Positions 12,088 through 23,600 of a DNA stretch of 64,000 bases are shown in pieces. The number at the start of each line of letters is the position of its first letter. Positions within the stretch are counted from its first letter, which is position 1. The notes under the pieces are model-generated. The model did not search any database. It saw only the letters and a program-made list of their open reading frames with translations, and was not told the DNA's origin. Origin of the DNA: Rheum nobile (Eukaryota; Streptophyta; Magnoliopsida; Caryophyllales; Polygonaceae). The position numbers and the translations under genes were made by a program. The stretch spans positions 955,001 through 1,019,000 of the forward strand of contig WOAB01000593.1 in NCBI GenBank assembly GCA_027886185.1, given 5' to 3'.

Positions 12088-13009
12088 CTTATATAGTTTT
12101 TTCTATTATTTGAGCCAGTACACTATTTTGTTTTTCAGAGAATTCATGTGTTTTGTTTCAGTTTTTACATTGGTATGATGTTGCTAAACTATTGAATGAA
12201 TTTATGTTGGATTTTTCCTTTCATTGTGTTATACTTGTGCGGTTAATGTGTTTTGTGCTAAACCATTGAATGAAAGTCAATTCAGTCTCATAAATACCTA
12301 TGCTAAACTATTATTTAAAAACAGAACTGAACATGGATAAAATTAAACACTTTTTTCATGCTGAGTATTCACATTCAATGATATAGCAGCTATGCAGATT
12401 ATTAATAACATTCAGTTATTGAACATTATATAAGTTTTTAGAAAAAAAAGATTAGGCTAAAATAACTCAATGCACGGGGACTTTGATATGGTATTAGAAT
12501 AGTGGTTGCTCTTAATACCCTCGAACAGCATACTCTGCATCGAGTAAACTGTTCATAATATGCTTAGGGTGTTTTAACAGATTGTTGTTCTTATAAGACA
12601 CTAGGGTTGTTTGTAAAATCATTTATGGAATATATTATATTAATGTGATAAAATATAACATAATATGGAAATAAATTGTATATTATTAAATACATATTGC
12701 CAATATGCCTCCTTAAATTTAATTTCATTCCTGAAAACCTAAAAACCTGTATCTTTAATTTAAAGTATATCTTTTCAATATTGAAATATGTACGAATTTG
12801 TACTCATTATATCTTAATATATACATTTTGCTACATGTGTCTAAAATTGTGATAAGATCTTTTCATTATTTCTCAAATTTACAACCACAAGTATAATGTA
12901 AGATCTTTTAATTATTTCTATAAATTGAATACAACTACTCTATAAAACATAGCCTCTTACTTTGTTTCACACATAACATTTACCATTATATGCTTTGTAA
13001 GAATCAGTT
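12088..13009. other. Spacer between the RPA-like and unknown genes
   Basis: The first ~150 bp are T-rich and probably the 3' UTR of the RPA-like gene. The rest is AT-rich and without coding signal. The last 60 bp before 13010 (CTCTATAAAACATAGC at about 12939) contain a TATAAA box 68 bp upstream of the next start codon, a reasonable promoter for it. Confidence 0.45.
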
Positions 13010-13941
13010 ATGGTTCATCCTATTGCTCATGACATCTCAGTTCATACTGATGTTGTTTTTCTTTCTGACATGTTACCCGAAAGCCACTTTTTCAGAATTC
13101 CACGTATGGCTAATTACTTCCACATGAGACTTTCCTTACCTATTGATCTATCTGACGACGTGAAGTACATCAAGTGTTCGATTTCTATGCCAAATGGTCT
13201 TGCAATTGCTACAGAAAGGTACTGTTTTATTTAATATAGGTTTAAAACATTATTCCTATAAAAATTCTTTCTTATTCATGTGTAACTCTAATACAACGTT
13301 TTAAACATTCTTTACATGAAGTTAAGCCAATTTTTTTTTTCATAACCTATTAATGTATTGAATGTATTTGTTACAGGTTTAAACATGCTTTAGACGAAGT
13401 TAATAAGCGATTTTGTCCCTTCATATATGAGAGAGATCCTATTCTATTCCCGAACAAACAACTAAACTGTGCAGTCAAGAATGTTGTTGGGTATTTTGGT
13501 CCAACTGAAGAGGCTGATTTTCATTCTACGTTTAGTTCCTATAATCCTATGATTATTGTTCTAACACAGGCTGAATTGAACGAAACTGGGCTTGAAGAGA
13601 TGTTTATGCAATATGGCCATGATCGTTATTTACGTATCGATTCATTGTCTGATGAAGAACATAATTACATCACATGGCGCAGCAGTGATGTAAATATATG
13701 GATTGAAGGTGAAGGGAGAGATTATTTTCTGAAATTCAGTAGTAAATGCGTTTTAGCATGGCAACTTTCGTGTATTTACGATATGGAGTATGAAATATCC
13801 GGACTTCAACTTTGGGCTTTATTGGATGAATTTGCAAAGATTAATCGACTACCTTGGCAGCACTTGAATGGGAGGCAGGGTGTTATTAATTTGTCAGATG
13901 AAGAAGGGGAAGAAGTAGAAGATGGAGGAGGAGATTTTTGA
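13010..13941 (+). CDS. Unrecognised two-exon Helitron gene, frame intact (257 aa)
   Basis: I do not recognise the family. Exon 1 is 13010-13218 and exon 2 13377-13941, joined by a GT-AG intron whose removal keeps the frame (TER|FKHALDE). The frame is 774 bases with no stop until TGA at 13939-13941. The product has a hydrophilic, mixed N-terminal half (RMANYFHMRLSLPIDLSDDV), a middle with PFIYERDPILFPNKQ and VVGYFGPTEEADFHSTFSSY, a segment rich in Asp, Arg and Trp (YITWRSSDVNIWIEG), then KINRLPWQHLNGRQG and a strongly acidic end (SDEEGEEVEDGGGDF). There is no signal peptide or obvious membrane segment, so it is probably nuclear or cytosolic. TATAAA lies 68 bp upstream. It sits between RPA and RepHel on the same strand, which suggests a role in Helitron movement or regulation, or a captured host gene. 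Unlike its neighbours it shows no lesion. Confidence 0.6.
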
Positions 13942-14735
13942 AGAAGATGAATAATAAATTGCTAAGAATTGGTCATGTTTTAGAATATTTTTAAGTTATT
14001 TTGATTATTTAGAAGTATGCTATGCAATTTCTTATCATGTTTGGAATTAGTTTAAAGTTTTTTGGAATATTAAGATTTATTCTATGTTATTTTGTTTTGA
14101 AGACAATTGAGTGTTTGTTATTAATCAAATGATGATAATATTTAGAAAGGGAGTTAAAATGTATTTACTCAAATCTCAAGCTGTGCAAAATTATAATCTA
14201 TATATATTAAACATTATGAAGATTGTTTCATATCCAATTTAAACTGAATTTAATTGTCTCAATAAGCAAATAAGATATTACAAGTATATCAGAAATAATG
14301 AAAAATAGTTTTATGTCATTATGTTGAACTCATCAAAATAAATAGCATAACTGTTTAATTGAAAATCAATTAGGTTATTCTGTGGTATACAAATTAATTA
14401 ATTAAGATTAAAACTTAAACTTAAATTCATAATGAAAATTCTTTCTGATTCATGGAAAACAGTGTTTTGCAATTAGGTTATTCAGTAGTATGTATTATGA
14501 CTAAACCTTAAACTGACAAGCCAGTAGGAATAACAGTAAAACTGAAAAATACTTAGGTTATTATTTGTCTGAATTCGGATAAGGATATTATGGTTGTAAA
14601 ACCCCCTCTAAAAGAAATATGTATAAACAAATAAGGAAAAGTATACAAAATTTTACAAAGAATACAACAACAAAAAATAAAATTTCCATATAATTGTAAG
14701 TTCATAAGTCTACACATCCAAAAATATTATAACCT
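13942..14735. other. AT-rich Helitron spacer
   Basis: Apart from the probable 3' UTR of the preceding gene, nothing recognisable is present. The stretch is A/T-rich with dispersed short words such as TTAGGTTATTC that recur at about 14370 and 14475. Confidence 0.4.
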
Positions 14736-17300
14736 AGCCTATTGCAAAAGTATTACACTATTTAATATGGGCAAGATATCTTGAATATCTTATATTACTG
14801 TATTTAATATTAAGATAAAAAAAATTGGAATAATATATATATAACCTATCAGATTGCAAAATTATTTTAGTTCGTGTTTTGAAGAGAACAAGTTATCTAT
14901 AATGGGTCTTATGTATTGCAGGAATCGGGTGTTGTAAAGAGAAAGGGCTTTAACTTGTGAGAGAAAGATGTGAGAAAGGGCTTTAACTTGTGAAGAGGAA
15001 AGGGTTTTAATAGGTAATCCATTTTCAATGAATAATGTTCTATTTATTACTTTTAAAGTGACAGAAAAATTCAGAATTAGATCTAGATGTGTTAAGTTTG
15101 TTGATTAAGGGTTAATAGATGTTTTTTATAGAATTATAATACTTAATACTACATGCAAAACATGATTACACAAAGTAAATCTATAGAGTATTGATGTTGG
15201 GGTACCTGTATGTCTCTCATTTAAACAAAAGCAGAGTTGTGTCTCCAATGCTCATTATGAGTCCAATCCAAGATCTCCTATACAAAGAATATAAAGGAAT
15301 ATATTAGTACTGAACATATTATATAAAAATTATACAAATTTGGTGTACAAAATTGAAAATATTACATCTGACCTTACTGTAGACGATATTGCAGTATATG
15401 TGATGTAAGTGTTGTATGTTGTTGTTTTAGTGTTGATGCCTGTAAATGAAAAAAAATTGAATTCAGTAAACATAATAGCAATAAAAACATAAAAACCATA
15501 AATAAAATGTGGTTATATGAGAACCCTAATATGCTGTTCATCGTGAATGTTAGATCTATTGCTGAGTTTTGTTAGAGGTAAATCATATGTTTAACTTGGG
15601 TTTTGTACTATGCTTTGTTGTGTTTGTTTATAGGTAAAGAAATCAGATTAGTTCATAAGCTGTATATATTTTCAAACCTAGAATTGAGTAAACCTAGAAT
15701 TTCAAGATGGGTTAAATTTGATTACTACACTAAAAGTTGTTGCATCATAAAGCATACCTTCAGTTCTTTTTTTTCTATGTATATTATCCACTCTTCCTGA
15801 TGAGATCTCCATAAGCTCAGCTCCCATGTATAGCTTTAAGAAAAAGACAAAATATATAATGAGTACAAAAGTAAATGAGCAAAAACAAAATAATAACAGT
15901 ATTGTCAATGAATTGTTAAATATAGTACTCATACCTTTACTAATACTGTATGAATCATCCTAGGATATGACAATGTTGTTTCTTTCATCCAGAGTTGCAT
16001 TCTGCATTATTGATAAAAAAACACATCAGTAATATTTTGATAAAAATGTACCACACGTACTAATATCCAATTCAAAAATATTAAACAGAAAAACATTACC
16101 TTTGTGCATAACATGTAAAAGTTACTTCTTGATATGACACCCTGATATCATATTTTTTTATATACTACACCTGTAAGTGCAAACATTTATTTTCATGTAA
16201 GTAATTATTTAGTAAAGCAAATAACAAAGTTTGATTGTTCTAAATTATACATATTAAAACAGTTTTATCCTTAGGTTACACATGATATGAGTTTATATTC
16301 TTTTGTTAGGCATATAAACCAGAGTTATGATGTTTTATTGAATGCATGCAACCTATATAGCTATTATGTATGTAGAATTGGATTTATAATCTCAAAAAAA
16401 TCAATCAAACAAATGAACAACTTGAACAGCAAACATGATCATCTTTCTTGAAGCTTATATTAATGTATTTAATATTAATATTAAAAATAATTAGAACAAA
16501 TATAGCCTAGCAGATTGCAAAAGTATTCCAGTTTGTGGTTTCAAGATAACAAGTTATCTGTAATGGCTATTATGTATTGCAGGAATCAGTTGTTGTGAAG
16601 AGGAAAGGGCTTTAACTTGTGAGAGAAAGCTTTAGTCAAATCATATTCAACTCAGGGACATTAACAGGTAATCTATTTTCATTGAATAATGTTGTATTCA
16701 TAATCTATATATATTAAACATGGGAGCTGAGCTTTAGTCAAATCATGAATGATTACACAGGATTCAACTCAGCAACAGTAACAGGTAATCTACTTTCATT
16801 GAATAATGTTGTATTCATAATCTATATATATTAAACATGGGAGCTGAGCTTTAGTCAAATCATGAATGATTACACAGGCATTGACTTATACTGTATGAAC
16901 GAATTATTTTAATATTAGTGTAAGTTTGTATATTTAGGGTGACAAGAAAAAAACTACATGCAAAACATGATTACACACTCTGATTGTAAGTAAATCTATT
17001 TTCAGTACTATTTAATTTGTTTAGAGTCACAGATAAAATAAGAATTAGATCTAGATGTGTTAAGTTTGTTGATTTAGGGTTACTAAATGTTTTTTATACA
17101 ATTATAATACTAAATTCTTAATGCAAAACACAATGAATATACAGTAACATATTAGTATCCCAGAACATATTATAATATACTTTGGTGTATACTTCTGACC
17201 TTAATGTAAAAAACATTATAAAGTAACATACAGTAACATAATATATGTTGGTGTATACCTCTGACCTTAATGTAAACGACAATGCAGCATATGTGTTGTT
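14736..17300. repeat. Internal block duplication in the Helitron middle
   Basis: Long stretches of 14.74-15.45 kb recur, diverged, at 16.45-17.30 kb. Examples: the block with AACAAGTTATCT then TATGTATTGCAGGAATC at 14887 and 16548; AGATCTAGATGTGTTAAG at about 15080 and 17046; and the CTGACCTTA...GTA(A)ACGA block at about 15370, 17200 and 17260. Within the second block a ~117-bp unit (core GGGAGCTGAGCTTTAGTCAA) is repeated in tandem at about 16648-16880. I see no gene in it. The order of shared words suggests segmental duplication inside the element rather than two insertions. Confidence 0.65.
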
Positions 17301-17395
17301 TTGTTGTTGATGCCTGAAATTGTAGAAACAAATGAATTCAGTAAACATAATAGAAATTAAAACATAAAAAACTAAAAAACACATAGAGGATAGAG

Positions 17396-17399
<4 letters not shown>

Positions 17400-17472
<73 letters not shown>
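17400..17472. repeat. (GA)n microsatellite, about 72 bp
   Basis: An uninterrupted GA run. The long Leu-Ser frame on the opposite strand is only the translation of this repeat and is not a gene. Confidence 0.95.
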
Positions 17473-17474
<2 letters not shown>

Positions 17475-17490
17475 CACATAGAAAGAGATA

Positions 17491-17574
17491 TTTGGACCTT
17501 TAAATGAAAGCCCAATTAGTCCAGTAAGACTATTTGGGTCTTTAAATGAAAGCCCAATTAGTCCAGTAAGACTA
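17491..17574. repeat. 42-bp direct repeat, two copies
   Basis: The units 17491-17532 and 17533-17574 are almost identical (TTTAAATGAAAGCCCAATTA core, then GTCCAGTAAGACTA). Each holds a GCCCAA word, the reverse of the site II promoter word TTGGGC. It is followed at about 17610 by TTTGGGCCAATAAGCCCATA, so this may be the start of a promoter-like cluster. Confidence 0.85.
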
Positions 17575-18225
17575 TTTGGTTGTGTTTTGACTCGGTTATA
17601 TTATCTTTGGGCCAATAAGCCCATAAGTGTACCAGAATTTATCAGCACATATTAGGTGAATAAAATAGTATAAAATATATATATTTAAGTGGACCGGTTT
17701 AGATATATTATTTATTCTAATGTCAAACCCGATTGACCTAAGTTAAGATTTTTTTTTGTTTTAATATAATATCAGATGTTATGTACAAATTAAAGAAAAC
17801 TAATTTCTTTCTCCCCAAAAACTAGATGAAGAACAAACTTGATAAAATATATGAAATCAATAATTTCAACGATAAAGAAAATGATAGATGAGTTTATTAG
17901 CAAACATGAATTTCCAAATTTCAGGTTTTTAAATATCTTAAAATTTCCAGATAAATTCAAAGAGAAAGATAGAAAAGAAAACTAACTTTGGAATTTGGAT
18001 CTTATTCTGGTATTTGCCAGAATATTATTCAAAAACTCTTCATCATCGTCGACTGTTTGTCTTCCAGATCTCCAACCCAGAAACATGTTTCAAAAAAAAT
18101 CAAATGAAACTAACATTAGATGTGGTGCCATATAAGATAAATCATAGGTTAAAATTAAATGATCCATAAAGCGACTTCTATCGAGCTCAATATAGAGACT
18201 GACAAAGAGACAGAGGGAAATGAAA
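17575..18225. other. Helitron spacer
   Basis: AT-rich sequence on either side of a moderately mixed part (17960-18220). The latter could be exons or introns of the possible minus-strand transcript whose start lies near 18540, but I cannot support an exon model. Confidence 0.35.
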
Positions 18226-18534
18226 TTACCTTTGAAAGATCTGGATCTGAAGATCAGACTGTTTAGGCCGTTCTCTGGTGACATTTTTTCTTCGATAAGA
18301 AGAATATTTAGGTTTCTGGGGAACATATGAATGTAAGATCGATATTAGTTTAGGTAACTTAGAGAAAGAGGATGCAGAAAAATGGAGATGTTCATTCTGT
18401 TCTTCACTGAAATTTGAGGATGTCGAAAATGGAAGATGAAATCGGAAAGAAAAGTGGATATTAAATGTGGAAAGATTGAAAATGGTAAATCTGGAAATGG
18501 AAGGTGGTAGAATGAAAGAAGAGACGCGTCCCAT
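18226..18534 (-). CDS. Doubtful minus-strand reading frame below a telobox/site II cluster
   Basis: An ATG at 18534 opens a 102-codon frame (MGRVSSFILPPSISRF...) ending in QSDLQIQIFQR. The composition is Ser/Phe/Pro-rich and looks like leader or low-complexity sequence more than a folded protein. What favours transcription is the position: a telobox (AACCCTAAA on -) and several site II words lie immediately upstream at 18590-18960, and CT-rich leader sequence precedes the ATG. It may be a non-coding or captured transcript. I assign no function. Confidence 0.2.
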   Translation of the reverse strand: MGRVSSFILPPSISRFTIFNLSTFNIHFSFRFHLPFSTSSNFSEEQNEHLHFSASSFSKLPKLISILHSYVPQKPKYSSYRRKNVTRERPKQSDLQIQIFQR

Positions 18535-18579
18535 AGAAGCTTCAAAGTTAGAAATGGAAATATTGAGCCAGAACCCTAA

Positions 18580-18990
18580 AATTGGAAAGAGAGAGAGAGA
18601 GAATATAAGAGAAGCGGCGCAAATTGAAATGTTGAAATGAGTTTAGGGTTTCTGTATTAGGGTATCCTCTAACTCTATAGTTGGGCTTCAGCCGACGAGT
18701 TCTATATTGGGCCAGATTTTGCTCGACATTGGGCCTGGATTATGTTTTCGAAAATTAGTAAGTTATTCACATTTGTTTTTGTGATTTAATGCCAGAATTT
18801 GGCTAATGGGCTTGACACTGGATCTATGCTAGATTTGGGCTAATGGGCTTGATCGTACTATCAATTAAAAAAATATGTTGGCAACTGTTATAATATTTCG
18901 AAAACTTCCACATTTAGTATATTGGCCCAAAAACGTATTGGGCCAAGTAGCCCATTACTCATTGTAGGTTTTAGGGTTAATATAAACTCT
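18580..18990 (-). promoter_or_regulatory. Telobox and site II cluster
   Basis: GTTTAGGGTTT and ATTAGGGTA (teloboxes, reversed) lie at about 18641-18665 and TTTTAGGGTTAA at about 18970. Site II-type TGGGCY words occur repeatedly between 18680 and 18960, including ATTGGGCCAAGTAGCCCATT. Telobox plus site II is the standard arrangement of plant promoters for ribosomal, replication and other growth-linked genes. The dense leader-like sequence on its left suggests firing on the minus strand. Confidence 0.5.
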
Positions 18991-19399
18991 GATGCAATTT
19001 TTTACTATTTAATTTACTATTCAATTTATTATATAATATACTATATGCAATTAGATGAAGAAACATCTAGAATAACATAATATTTCGATATTTTTTTTAA
19101 ATAACGATATGTATGATATTTATTAGATTACTAAATTATTAATGGTTCATCTATCCGACATCTAAAAACAAATTCGAAAACTTAATTCAGAAAAGCTGTC
19201 GAAATCAAAGAAATGTGTTAAAAAAAAGTTTTTTGTAAAACAAGTCAAATGGCGGATTTCAAACATGAAACCCTAAAAGACATAGAAAGAGAAATTCAGA
19301 ATGTTTATTTTCGGCAAATACTGCATCGAGAGTGAAATTCTGGATTTGTACGAATCGAAACGGATATTAATTTAGAATTTGTAAATGGAATCTTACTTT

Positions 19400-19991
19400 T
19401 CTATAATCTGGAAATGGCAATAATTTCATCCATGTCTGAATTGAAACCGTGTGCTGGGTTTTCAATTGTGCCCTCCACTTCCACTTTCGAGATCGACATC
19501 TTTTTGCCTTCTTCATCTGCATGATAAATAGGAATATTAGACACAAATACGTGTAAGAAACTATCAAAACAGTATTGAAATGTAAAATAAAAACATAACT
19601 TGCCCAAGTTCTTCAGTTAATTTATAAATATCCTTTCGGAAGGAACTCGATCCCCAGAAAAATTAGACCGATTAACATATTCAACCTGGATCTGAAAAAA
19701 AACCAACTAAAATTCAGAGATTTTTAAACAATCGAAACAAATACAAAGCGGAAGATGAAGAGGAAGATGAAGAGGGACAGATACACCAACCTGAATTAAA
19801 ATATCCTTTCGGAAGGAACTCGATACCCACAAAATGAGACCGGTTTACATATACAAACTGGATCTGAAAAAATTGCAACAAAAAATCAGATTGTTGTGTA
19901 GATAATCGAAAGAAAATACAAAGCGGAAGATGAAGAGGAAGATGAAGAGGTAGAGAAACACGAACCTGAATTTCCAAATAGAAATCGCCAT
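19400..19991 (-). CDS. Possible minus-strand multi-exon transcript with a duplicated exon
   Basis: On - a start ATG at 19991 (MAISIWKFR, donor GTTCGTG) is followed by two exon-like pieces that are copies of each other, 19863-19798 (IQFVYVNRSHFVGIEF) and about 19692-19615 (IQVEYVNRSNFSG), each after a TTTTTTCAG acceptor. A further piece at about 19520-19400 reads ADEEGKKMSISKVEVEG. The second copy shifts frame and stops, so a long protein is not supported. I recognise no family. It could be a captured host fragment, a leader-only transcript or an accessory gene remnant. Confidence 0.3.
19623..19975. repeat. ~180-bp direct repeat, two copies
   Basis: Bases 19625-19775 and 19800-19960 share AATATCCTTTCGGAAGGAAC then TCGAT(C/A)CCCA..., and both end in AATACAAAGCGGAAGATGAA followed by a GAGGAAGATGAAGAG purine run. 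The two copies contain equivalent splice-like sites on the minus strand, so this is an exon-plus-intron duplication. Confidence 0.8.
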
Positions 19992-20094
19992 GGATTTTGT
20001 AGATCTTGAAATGGAAAGAATATGAAAATCTGAAAGAAAGTGAAAGAGATAGTTTTGGAGTTTAATCTGGAAGCTTCGCCGAGAAATGAGACAC

Positions 20095-20340
20095 GGATAT
20101 GGTTTAGGGTTTTTGTTGTTGCTTAAGATACCGCTTATATGTAAATGGGCTTCAATGGGCCAATTTCAACCTAATCTGGCGAGGACTTAGGCGGCCCTGA
20201 AGAGCAAATCTGAACTCCGACGTGTTTTGGTGTTATTAATCTGAAAAACTTATATCGGACTTCGTCAAAGTAGATCATTATTGGGCTTGAAAACGAGATC
20301 GATATTAGGCTTCAATATTTATTACATTGGGCCGTAATTC
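20095..20340. promoter_or_regulatory. Telobox/site II cluster between the minus transcript and RepHel
   Basis: GGTTTAGGGTTTTTG (telobox, reversed) at about 20101 is followed by TGGGC words at 20145 and 20155 (the latter as TGGGCC), then TTGGGCTTG at about 20281 and TTGGGCCGT at about 20327. The cluster lies between a probable minus-strand start (~20100) and the first RepHel exon (20691, +), so it could serve as a shared promoter. Site II and telobox words are associated with expression in dividing cells. Confidence 0.45.
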
Positions 20341-20690
20341 TTTTCAGATATATTAAAACGATATTTTGGACATATGTCCATTATTATTTATAATTTTGTA
20401 ATAAAATGTAATAAGAGAAACAATTAAAATATTATTTATTTATTTTATTTTTAATAAGTATATAAAATCAATTTTGTAATGTATTAGGCCTATATTTCGA
20501 AAACATTCTAATAATTTTTTTTTCTTCTATAAGTCATGTAAAAACCACCTGTAAACATCTCCTTGATTTTATTTATTATAGAAGTAGAAACATTTTAAAT
20601 ATGCAAAAAAAAAGATTTCCACTTTTCGTATTACAACTGGATACAATGTAAAAAAAATGTTTAAATTTTAAAAAATATTTGATTATGCAG

Positions 20691-23600
20691 GCTTCGTTTG
20701 TTATGGACGAATTAACTCGACATAACAGAGCGATGAGATTAGCTGTTATTAGAGATAAACGACAACAGACAAATTCAAATCAAGCAGGTGACTAAATAGC
20801 ATTTAATTATTTCACTGTTGTTTTCGATCAAGTTAAACATGCACTTGAATATATAAATTCATTATGCAGGGTATATTCATGGAGTTAGTAATAATTCATC
20901 CCTTAGTGATCGGATCCCCATGTCCAACATTTCCAATGGTTAGTAATGTTATTTGATAAAGTCTTTAGTTAATTTTTATATTTAAAAGTGTATATTGTAA
21001 TAAATATTTGATGTTATATAATATCATATTGTAATGATTTAATTATTGTAAATTAAAGAAAATAAATTTGTAATTAGTTTGTAAAAATGAAAATATATAA
21101 TTGTGGTATTGTATTTTTCCTTATACTTTAAATTTTGTAACACATATGCATTTATTTATGCAGTACACCAAAATATCGCACCGTCGGCTTTGCATTTACC
21201 CCGAAGTGATCAAAACGTTCATAATTCATGTTTATCTATAAGTGTTCGAGATCAAGAAAATAACGGTATATAGTAGTAGATTATTATTTGTTTTATTGAA
21301 ATATGAATAATAATTGTGTTTTATTGTCTATAATAAGCAGTTAATGATATAATTATTTATTTGTAGTTTCATTGAACAATGTCATGTATACAGAACAAAA
21401 TCATATGCAGAATGTCGAACAAGGTATGTTATTCTTAAAATTATATTTAATAGCATGATTTCTGTATTTTAACTAATTGATTTTTATGTTCATTCACAAC
21501 GTAGCCCGACATAGGAGGAAGTTGAGAATGAATGTTATACGACATAAGTGACATGGAACATCACTAAACGATTCAGGTTATGAATAACAAATCCCATTAG
21601 TTTCAATTAACAAGTCATGTGTTAGAATATTTAAGCAAACTTTGTGCAGGAAATGTACTTGGAAGTCTTGGCAACTCTATACTTACCCAATCTACATCAG
21701 TATCTAATATTGTTCATGGTTAGTTATTAATTAATAATATATAATCTTTTATATACTTTCATGCATTTATTGTCTTCATTTTTAGGTTTTCGAATCAATA
21801 ATTATTAAATACTTAAATGTGAAGGGACAAGAAATACATCTAATTTGCCAAGTCGTACTAATGAAGTTGACATAACAAAGGTTGAACAAGGTACGTTAGT
21901 AAACAGTAAATATTAATTGAGTTATTTATTTCATCTAAATATTTGTAATTGTTTTCCACTGATAATTTAGCTCGACATAAGAGGATGTTGAGAATGAATG
22001 TGATTAAGCATAAGAGGCATGGAACACCATTAATTGAATCAGGTTAGCAAAAAGATCTTTAATTTACTTTTAAATCCTTAATGAAATTTTTTAACTTGCA
22101 TGTAATTGGAGATGAATATACATTCCGCATTATTCAAAATATATGATCAATTACATATTTTTATTTCAGGAACTATCAATTCATCTGCGTTGGCAGAGTG
22201 TTCATCTACATTACTAAATTTAGGTAATTTTATAATTAAAATCATTTGTTTTATGGTTTATATCCATAATAAAATCATGTTTTCCATGACATTGTGATTG
22301 TTATAAATATATTGTAATGTCCATAATATAAGTTACAATAAGCCCATTTGAGCTTATTATATATATGTTTCAATTTATTTGTTCAACTTTTATAAAAAGT
22401 GCTTACGCGTACATCATAGTTGTTATTTTGTAACCTTTTATTATATGTATTTATATAATAAATGAAATTAATATATGTGTTTTTATGTAGTGTCCGATAA
22501 TCTTACGCCAATGGATTTGCATTTATCAAAAGCGGATCAAATCACTACTAACTCAGTTATACCTACAAGACTAAATGACAAGGAAAACTATGGTACCAAA
22601 TTATTGTTTTATCAAGCCGTTTTACTAAGTACTATATTACTTTTGTCTCATATCAGTATGTGTACTATGATATATGTATGTATTTTGCAGCTCCTTTACA
22701 TAACACAAGTCTTACTAATCAAGTTGACATAACAAATGTTGAACAAGGTATGATGGTAATGAGGAAATATTAATTGATTGAGTTATTGCATTTGAATAAT
22801 TGTAATTATTTTTCATTGAAAAATTAGCTCGACGTAAGAGGATGTTGAGAATGAATGTGCTTAGACATAAGAGGCATGTAACACCAGTAACTGAACCAGG
22901 TTAGAAAAAACCCCTTAATTTTATGCTAAATCCTTAATGAAAGTTACGTTGTCATTTACTTGGATATTCATATATGTTAAAAATTATTTCATTGTTCAAA
23001 AATATGACCACTTACATATCTCAATTTCAGCAACCACTAATTCATCTGCTTTGCCCGAGTGTTCATCTACATTGCAAAATATAGGTATTTTTTAAATTAA
23101 TATCATATTTTTTTAATGCTTAGAAGGATGCTATTTTTCGTTTCATTCGAATTGTTACAATTAGTATATGAACATAAAATACGTTAAGATAAGCAAATTT
23201 TTGTATATTTAATATATATGTTACAGTTTATTTGTTCAACCTTTATTCTCTATATAACAATGAGCAACGGTACAATTCTTGTTACAGTGACAAATAGAAG
23301 AACAAGAAATCATACTGGTAACTCGGATAAGTCTGTTGTATATTTTTTCTAAAAAGTTATAATATTTTTGTCCTTTCTTTAACACTCATTAATATGTTAT
23401 AGTTCAATACATCGATCACGGTGAACCAGTGTATGAATGTATGCATTGTGGGGCATTGCTATGGCATGCTGAAAGAATAAACACACAAAACTCTTCAAGC
23501 GAAGATATATGTCATATATCTTCCTTATGTTGCATGAAATGAAAAATTGAGCTCCCATTGCTACAAGAGCCACCGCCGTTGTTGAATTTTTTTTTGACAA

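Noticed and set aside
17118..17477. 119-codon frame on - with a long Leu-Ser run
   Set aside because: It is the translation of the (GA)n microsatellite plus AT-rich sequence.
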